Positions 57,950-64,000 of a stretch of DNA of 64,000 bases are shown one piece after another. The notes beneath the pieces are model-generated. The model was not told where the DNA came from and did not search any database. It saw only the letters and a program-made list of their open reading frames with translations. Location: the NCBI RefSeq assembly GCF_016086655.4, contig NC_052144.2, forward strand, positions 26,133,896 to 26,197,895, written 5' to 3'. Source of the stretch: Lepeophtheirus salmonis. Its lineage: Eukaryota > Arthropoda > Copepoda > Siphonostomatoida > Caligidae. The position numbers and the translations under genes were made by a program. Numbering within the stretch: the stretch's first letter is position 1; every line of letters begins with the position of its first letter.

Positions 57950-59060
57950 TGAAACTTTTGTGAAATTAGCTTAAACTTGAAACATTTTGTTTTTTTTTCC
58001 TTGATAGGAAGTCATTTTTTTTCCACTATTTAGGAAATTTTATTGAGTTTAGTGCTTTTTTGAAAGCAATTTGTTTAGGAGGTATTTTATAGCGAGAATG
58101 TTTTATAGTTCCAACAATACTCGTCCTATTTTCTGAACTTCATTTGCAAGAGACATTACCATAAAGAAATTATCTATTGTAAAATTTCTTGCTTAACCCA
58201 AATACAGTTCCATTATCTTCATCAATACATATTCTGATAAGGATCTATTAGTTGGTCTTTGAGAATCTTTTTCCATGTAAGCTTATCAATTTAGAAAGTA
58301 TTTGAACAATTCATCAACTGCTGACGAAAATTTTATATCAAATTTATCATAATTCATTGCCCCATATCCAAAAAAGAGATACCTAGCTCTTGTTGGGAAT
58401 AATTGCTCATCAATCTCAATATTTTTACCTAGCTTGTGTACACTGACTTATATTTTTTGACGAGTCGATCTGATAGCATTTAAATCAAGGCGAATTTGTC
58501 ATGTTGGAGTCTTTGTAATCTTGTGAAACAAATATCAAAACGAATAAATGCCAATCATTCCTTATATCTGTCACAATCCATAGTGTTCCAAAAGAGATTG
58601 TTCCCCATTTTTCTTTACCAAATGACTTTTGCTAAAATTACTCTCGCATACATTATAGCAATTAGTTGGAGTATTTCTCGTTTGGTGGTATATAGTTCTA
58701 AAGTTTGGAATGAGCCTCAACTGTTGTACATTTTATCAAGAGTTTAAAAGGTGATTTGTTTCTGCCAAATGGTGTTATCCTTGCCGACATATATTGACAC
58801 TCCTAATAAGTCAGTTGATCTATGATTGTTATAAGGTAGGAATTGAGTGACTTGATTGTAATTTGTCCATTTCTTGAAATATTAAATTTACCAATAAGTT
58901 GTAAATAAAAACATATAGGATATACCAAAACTATCATGAGAATCAGAACTACTTGATTGAGGTGATTGGATATATTCTTCAACTTATTCCAATTCGATCA
59001 TCATCACATTCGGAATTGGAGTATGATATGGACACAAGGTATTGTCTTATTTCTTCAATG
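57950..59060 (-). pseudogene. piggyBac transposase relic
   Basis: Minus-strand translation in changing frames shows the family motifs in order: a CDRYKEWLAFIRFDI and FTRLQRLQHDKFAL stretch (about 58500-58590), then IEIDEQLFPTRARYLFFGYG and AMNYDKFDIKF (58337-58425), matching the DEQL.P.RAR..F.QY...KP.KFGIK core, then DNFFMVMSLANEVQ (58135-58177) and VGTIKHSRYKIPP (about 58090-58130), as in DNFFTS..L and VGT.R.N...IP. Spacing is right for piggyBac. Stops and frameshifts are many, and no TTAA-flanked inverted ends were found. Whether it was a transposon or a domesticated copy that died cannot be said. Confidence 0.75.
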
Positions 59061-59282
59061 AATAATTTTTTTTTTGGACATCCTTGCACTATAACAGGGG
59101 GAATCAGAATAGCTAGTTAAGAAAATCTATGTTTATAATTATACAAGGAATGTAAACGATTCCTTTGTAGAGTTGTTCATTAATTTATGTACTTGCTTGA
59201 GCCTGTCCATACGCAGTTGTAGAACAAAAAGATTATTTGAAATGATTGGATAGCAAATATGATACCCAGGTCTTTCTAAGTA

Positions 59283-59684
59283 GTGTTCACTATATCAACA
59301 AAACGATTACTGATTTTAATTTTTAATTTTGTACTTTTTGTGGTTAATAAAATAAATTATGAAAATTCAAGAACTTATAAGCAAATACAATCAATAAGTT
59401 TCTCAGAATATTTAATTGCATCCCAAATGGGTATCAAAAATGATATCCTCGTCGTTTTAGTGTACAATTTAAAAAAAATGTTGTCATGTTCTTCGATTAC
59501 GTGTGTGGATCGACTCTCATCCTCCTTATTTAAATTACGAATCACACCCAATGTTATACTAGAAAAGTCGCAATCTGTGGTTTTGTTGGGCAGAACATTG
59601 ATAAATTGTTTGGATTTAATTAAACCTTTGTCTAATATTTCAAATAAAGTTCAATTATCTACTGAAAAGCAGAAAATATATTAG
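59283..59684 (+). other. Unrecognised 133-codon open frame
   Basis: This is one of the few frames over 100 codons that is neither antisense nor low complexity. It starts hydrophobic (LLILIFNFVLFVV), followed by a serine- and leucine-rich part (SISFSEYLIASQMGIKND, VVLLGRTLINCLDLI). Only one methionine start is obvious. It lies upstream of the piggyBac relic on the opposite strand. No domain, splice site or promoter can be named; it may be chance or part of an old repeat. Confidence 0.2.
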
Positions 59685-59689
59685 GAATT

Positions 59690-61255
59690 ATCCTTTCCTA
59701 AAGTTTTGGATCTCAAAAGTGATGAGGAGATTATGATGAAAAATTATCGCAATACATCGAAGGTCCCTGACAAAGTTTAAAAAACAAGACAAGAAGAGGT
59801 CCCTTATCATATCAGTGTCAAACTAATATTCGTAAAAGACGTCAGGATCAATTATACATTATTTTATATTTCCTTTTCTTACATGCAGAATTACTAATCA
59901 AAGCGGACGCGTGCATTTTCATTATTTATGAAGATATTATATATTAAAGAGAATAGGAGTATTAACACTGTAAATATATTTTTTGTTAAGCTGGTTACTA
60001 AAACACATAAATACCCTGTTGAGCCGTTTTTAAGGGAAATTTATAAGAATATTCTATCTAAAAATTTAATTTAGTTGTTAATTTTTCAAAATATTTATCA
60101 CACATTTATCAAACTTGGAGTTGCTTACCTAAATGTAGTAAAACAGATTTGAAATTTAAGAATTTTTTCTTGGAAGTTGGTGTAACACTCCGCAGAGTTT
60201 TCCAAGCGTTCCTTTATCAGATCTCCAAGAGTGGTTTACATAGGCTTTAAAACTGGGTAGCAGAACTGGATGTGTAGAGTTGTGAACTGCAAAAATACAA
60301 CTCATAATTTTATGAAATACATCCAAATACTTCAAGTGTTCCTGTCATAACTCAATGTGTGAACCATTTTTAAGATGATGCAAGGGTGTATGAGTCGTGT
60401 AGTAGCTCAAACACCCCATGAACAGTGGTTAAATTGAAGGTTCTGCAATTCAATGCCGATTTCATGGTAATAACTGATACCATAGTCTTCAGATATATAA
60501 ACACTGATATTTTCTTACTATAAAAACTTCAGTACTCAATTTTTTGTGCCACAACAACTTCTTTCTTTATTTAGAGCATTATCATGTAAACAACGTTCAA
60601 CAATTGTTTCGTTTGTTTTTACAGTTTTATTAAACATTGGATAACACCACTATCAAAATAATATATCGTGCACATAATACATTATTCGAAAAAAAAACAA
60701 AAAACAAATGTAAAGTGTTCATTCAATATTTCCGAATTTGATACGCAATTTATAATGTAAAAAAATACTCCATTAAACCACGGAATTGTGGATACATAAA
60801 AGACTTATGGTTTTAATTGGGCGCTTTTTTGCTTTCTAGTTAGGCGTTGGGTTCTTTTTTTCTATTATTTAGTTGTTGTTCCTCGTTTAAATAATTTGGA
60901 GTGACTCTTTGATTACTTACTTCATATCACGGGATAGTCTAATAATCGTGAGTCTAATATTGTTGAGACTGAAAATAAAGGAAGCTTATAAGAAAATTGA
61001 TATGATTTGATTAAACTGAGCTAATAATTACTTTTTTGAACGATTTTTAGATTAATAATAATAATTATTTGGTCGTTGTTAATGACGACCAAATTATTTA
61101 CTAATTATGCTATTGAATTGGAAATCATGATTCAGATCATTTTTTTTTACATTCGTACCATCATGACGAATGCTTAAAAAGGGCATTCCTTTGAGCAATT
61201 CCTAGGCAATCTGTTGAAGTCTAGCCACCTTCTAAGAATTGACCAGTTTGTTTTC
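59690..61255. other. No supportable gene; AT-rich DNA
   Basis: At about 60180-60470 a less AT-rich patch has a minus-strand protein-like stretch (GDLIKERLENSAECYTNFQ), unrecognised. A short hairpin (10-bp arms ATTTGGTCGT at 61067-61076 and inverted at 61085-61094) lies near the right edge. Confidence 0.4.
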
Positions 61256-61260
61256 TTCTT

Positions 61261-61520
61261 TTTCAAGACAATGATTTTTTTTAGAAAGCTGAGATAAGTT
61301 CGAGAGGAGTCGAAAAAACAATTAAAAATATAGAATACTTGTGTGCAAGATATAAGTTATTGTCAGATGTCCAGAATAGAGTTTTTTTTTAGTAGATGAA
61401 GTTTTTATTGGTCAAAGATGCGATTTTTTGAGAAAAATTGACCGAACAGGAATGAGGTCAAATAGCAAATACTCTGCTTGTCTTAATGTCAAAAATGTAG
61501 AAAAATTATTAAAATATCTT
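61261..61520 (+). pseudogene. Possible P-element/THAP9-like transposase fragment
   Basis: The plus strand reads VEKTIKNIEYLCARYKLLSD and, after a stop, LVDEVFIGQRCDFLRK, then SACLNVKNVEKLLKYL. The order resembles the P-element type core ..L.IDEVY.A.RVEY....G......T..C.MIK...GKY, in which the aspartate of the IDE motif is catalytic. Only about 80 residues are visible and the match is from memory. It might equally be chance similarity in an AT-rich frame. Confidence 0.3.
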
Positions 61521-61524
61521 CTAA

Positions 61525-64000
61525 TCAAACTAAAAAATTTACTCATTTATTATATAAATGTAACTGATTACTATTATTATAAAAATTGTAAAATTCATTT
61601 TTATCGAAATGCAAACTTTTCATGATATTAAAATGGCTGATAATGTAATTAGAAAAGTTTTCATAATACTAAATGACATTAATTTTTTTCTAAAATTAAT
61701 ATTTAATTATAAATCACATAAATTCCACTACTGAATAGTGTTGTAACAGTCAAGAATTTTTATAAGCTTTATGACTAAATTGGGCCGGAATGGGACTGAA
61801 TTGGACGGAAATTTAGTCTTCAGTCCTAATTAGGAACCGAGACAACATTCGTGATAAATAAAGCATGATATTATATACGTAGTGCATCAATACACAAGCA
61901 CCTTCTTTTTTGTTCTTCTTTTAAAATAAAATATCTTCTTTTATTTTATTTTTACTCCCAATCAGCACAAGAAATCCTTTTCTTCTAAAAAGAAAAACAA
62001 TTTGCGTACATATTTATGTATACAACATTAAAGGATAAACTTTTCTTAGTATTGTGGTGTATATCAGCAAAACAGAGGGGAAAAAACACTGATTAATTAA
62101 ATAGCAAGGCTTGTCGAGATGAACAGCATTCAAAACCTCTAAAAAGTAAACATGTACTCTTGGATTCTAAGACAGGGCTAAGATTGTTTTTGCAGCATAA
62201 TGTATCGCTTGAATTTTGGAGATAAGGTATTAAATTTTTAGAAACTCATTGTATCTAGAGGATGTGACAATGAGCTAATCGTCAAGTGTCAGGTCGTAGT
62301 TAAATTCTTTTTAAAATCTTTGACTCGATCATTCTTACGGTGGAACTAACTTTCCATCATTCATAAAACAAATGAGAGAAGGTTTATGTTTTATTCTTGC
62401 AGAGGGAACACATTATATCTTCAGGGATTGGATATGACTTATTTGTAAATATAGCTTACGTGGCCAATTTATAAAGAATTTTTTTTTTGCAGGGGTTGGT
62501 ATATAATTTTTTTAAATAATTATTGAGTCAATGGATTCCATCAAATAGTCCAAGTTCAATCATTTTTTTTGTCTCTTGATAAGAAATGCTAGCCTGTGGT
62601 GTTTATTGTTGCTTTGATTTTGAATTTTGGACAATTTACTATATTGTTTGATTATGTATTGTTTCAGAATAATTGGTAATTGCCTAAAGTTTATGACTAT
62701 TATCGATATTTTTTCAAAAGCAAAATACTCTCTTAGTTAATTTGAGTAATGCAATATTTTGATAACTGCGCCGCAATACATAAATTTTAATTGAGTTTCC
62801 TATATAATTGATAATTTTAAGATCTTTTTAGATACAATAATTGACCTTGTTTATACAGGAAACATATAATTCTGACTTTATGCTATCATATACAATTTTT
62901 TATTCAGTATTTTTATCTGTTGTTTAAAAAAAAAAAAACAAGAATACATTTTATAATCCCAATACGAACAGTCTATTTTTAGCTACATTTCTTCATTTAG
63001 AAGCAATAGTAATAAAATCTCGCCTGTATATGAGAGAAAAATAAAATTCCAGTTCATTACACCAACAATCTCGACAAAAACTGGGTTTATTTGCAAAACC
63101 AAGTATCCTAATTTTTCATGAGTATTCCTTTATATGCAATTACATATAAAGTAAGAAAAAAAGTTTAAGTGAACATACCCTTTTATGTGAAAATGTAATA
63201 AATTTAAAAAAATTACAATATAAATAAAGTTATATTTTTGATATTTTAAGTGTTAGTCACCTAGTTTTCTACGCACTTGAATGTGTACGTGTTCTTTCCT
63301 CTGCTTATATATTTTATACATTGATAAATTTATGTGTATCCTGCCTAATATTTAATTATATTGATTTGCTTTATTGTTAGAACCTTTTAATTCTTGAATA
63401 ATATTTTATTAAGAAGTTGAATAAGGAAAGAGGGGGGGGAAAAAAATATGATTTTTATAAATCCCACCAGGGGCATTGTAACCTTCAATTATTTTGTGGA
63501 GGGGGCTTAGAACTGAAAATTATGTGTTGAGATGACGTTTTTTTATGTTCAGTTTATTATTTCATAAATGCATGAAATAACTCCGAATTTAGTAAAACTA
63601 GTAGATAGACAACATTTAAAGTTTTTCTATCCCTTTGGCAATCATCACTAGATTTATGTTCTTCATTTAACCATAATAAGACTAACTTGCTAATTCTTTT
63701 CTTCCCCTTCTTTAATTCGTAATACGTTCTCCATTTTTCCATTAATACAATAATTTGTTTTTTTGATTATTTTTTCGTGCATTTTTATATCGAAAACCAT
63801 CACCTTAAAAAAACAGGGGACACAGGGAAACGATCTTGTTATATCAAAATATTCAACTTATTAGCAATATAACAAAATTGTCCTTCAGAACCCATGAATC
63901 AGATTTTTTTCAGAATGAAACATAGCCCTAGGAATGCAAATCTAAATGCTGAACAACTTTTATTTTTTGTTTAAAGTCGGTATTGGTCTCGTTTTTTAAA
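61525..64000. other. No supportable gene; AT-rich DNA
   Basis: A patch at 61780-61850 (GGGCCGGAATGGGACTGAATTGG) is GC-richer and resembles 16480-16560. A patch at 62160-62460 is less AT-rich and unrecognised. The minus-strand frame at 63557-63742 has no motif. Confidence 0.4.

Noticed and set aside
61067..61094. Short hairpin as a transcription terminator
   Set aside because: Ten-base arms in AT-rich eukaryotic DNA with no adjacent gene; noted only as a palindrome.

Overview
The window is strongly AT-rich eukaryotic DNA, rich in homopolymer runs and AT microsatellites. I found no intact gene. No open reading frame above about 220 codons exists, and nearly every frame I could recognise belongs to a broken transposable element. 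The crowding of decayed Tc1/mariner copies of several families, with Ty3/gypsy, Ty1/copia, LINE, hAT, piggyBac and other relics, fits an arthropod intergenic or intronic region. My best guess is a caligid copepod (sea louse) such as Lepeophtheirus. That guess rests on remembered resemblance of the transposase fragments, not on a marker gene or a search.

Layout. 0-10.4 kb: a chimeric mariner with terminal inverted repeats at 6-881, a GACGAA-rich inverted-repeat element at 5.47-6.13 kb, two truncated copies of a mariner family I call D, and a TA-flanked, internally deleted mariner of family A at 9.68-10.42 kb. A 260-bp block is identical between 316-575 and 9966-10225. 12.8-19.1 kb: relics of mariner families D, B, A and C. 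22.2-26.3 kb: the largest element, a minus-strand Ty3/gypsy retrotransposon with gag, protease, reverse transcriptase, RNase H, integrase, primer-binding site and one LTR end, all broken by stops and frameshifts. 26.5-30.6 kb: a Tc1-like relic, a helix-turn-helix fragment, a perfect hairpin and a Ty1/copia 3' end with its LTR. 33.7-38.6 kb: a LINE 3' end, a tRNA-derived SINE head, another family A mariner and a LINE endonuclease fragment. 40.5-48.3 kb: more mariners, an array of degenerate roughly 80-110 bp repeats, and a large inverted repeat (43.5-44.9 kb) with a third copy at 46.2-46.7 kb. 49.5-51.5 kb: a minus-strand coding relic that resembles a widespread but unnamed repetitive protein family. 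53.7-61.5 kb: a 332-bp non-autonomous mariner, another mariner N-terminus, hAT, a 580-bp inverted-repeat element, piggyBac and a possible P-element-like fragment. The rest is AT-rich DNA in which I see no supportable gene.

The parts do not form an operon or pathway. They record many independent insertions, internal deletions and rearrangements. I did not find a convincing new functional system. The observations most worth checking are the identical 260-bp block in two different contexts, the repeated head-to-head rearrangement in mariners, the unnamed protein family relic, and the large inverted repeat. Family letters A-F are labels for this window only. All family assignments are by eye and memory of motifs; no search was run.
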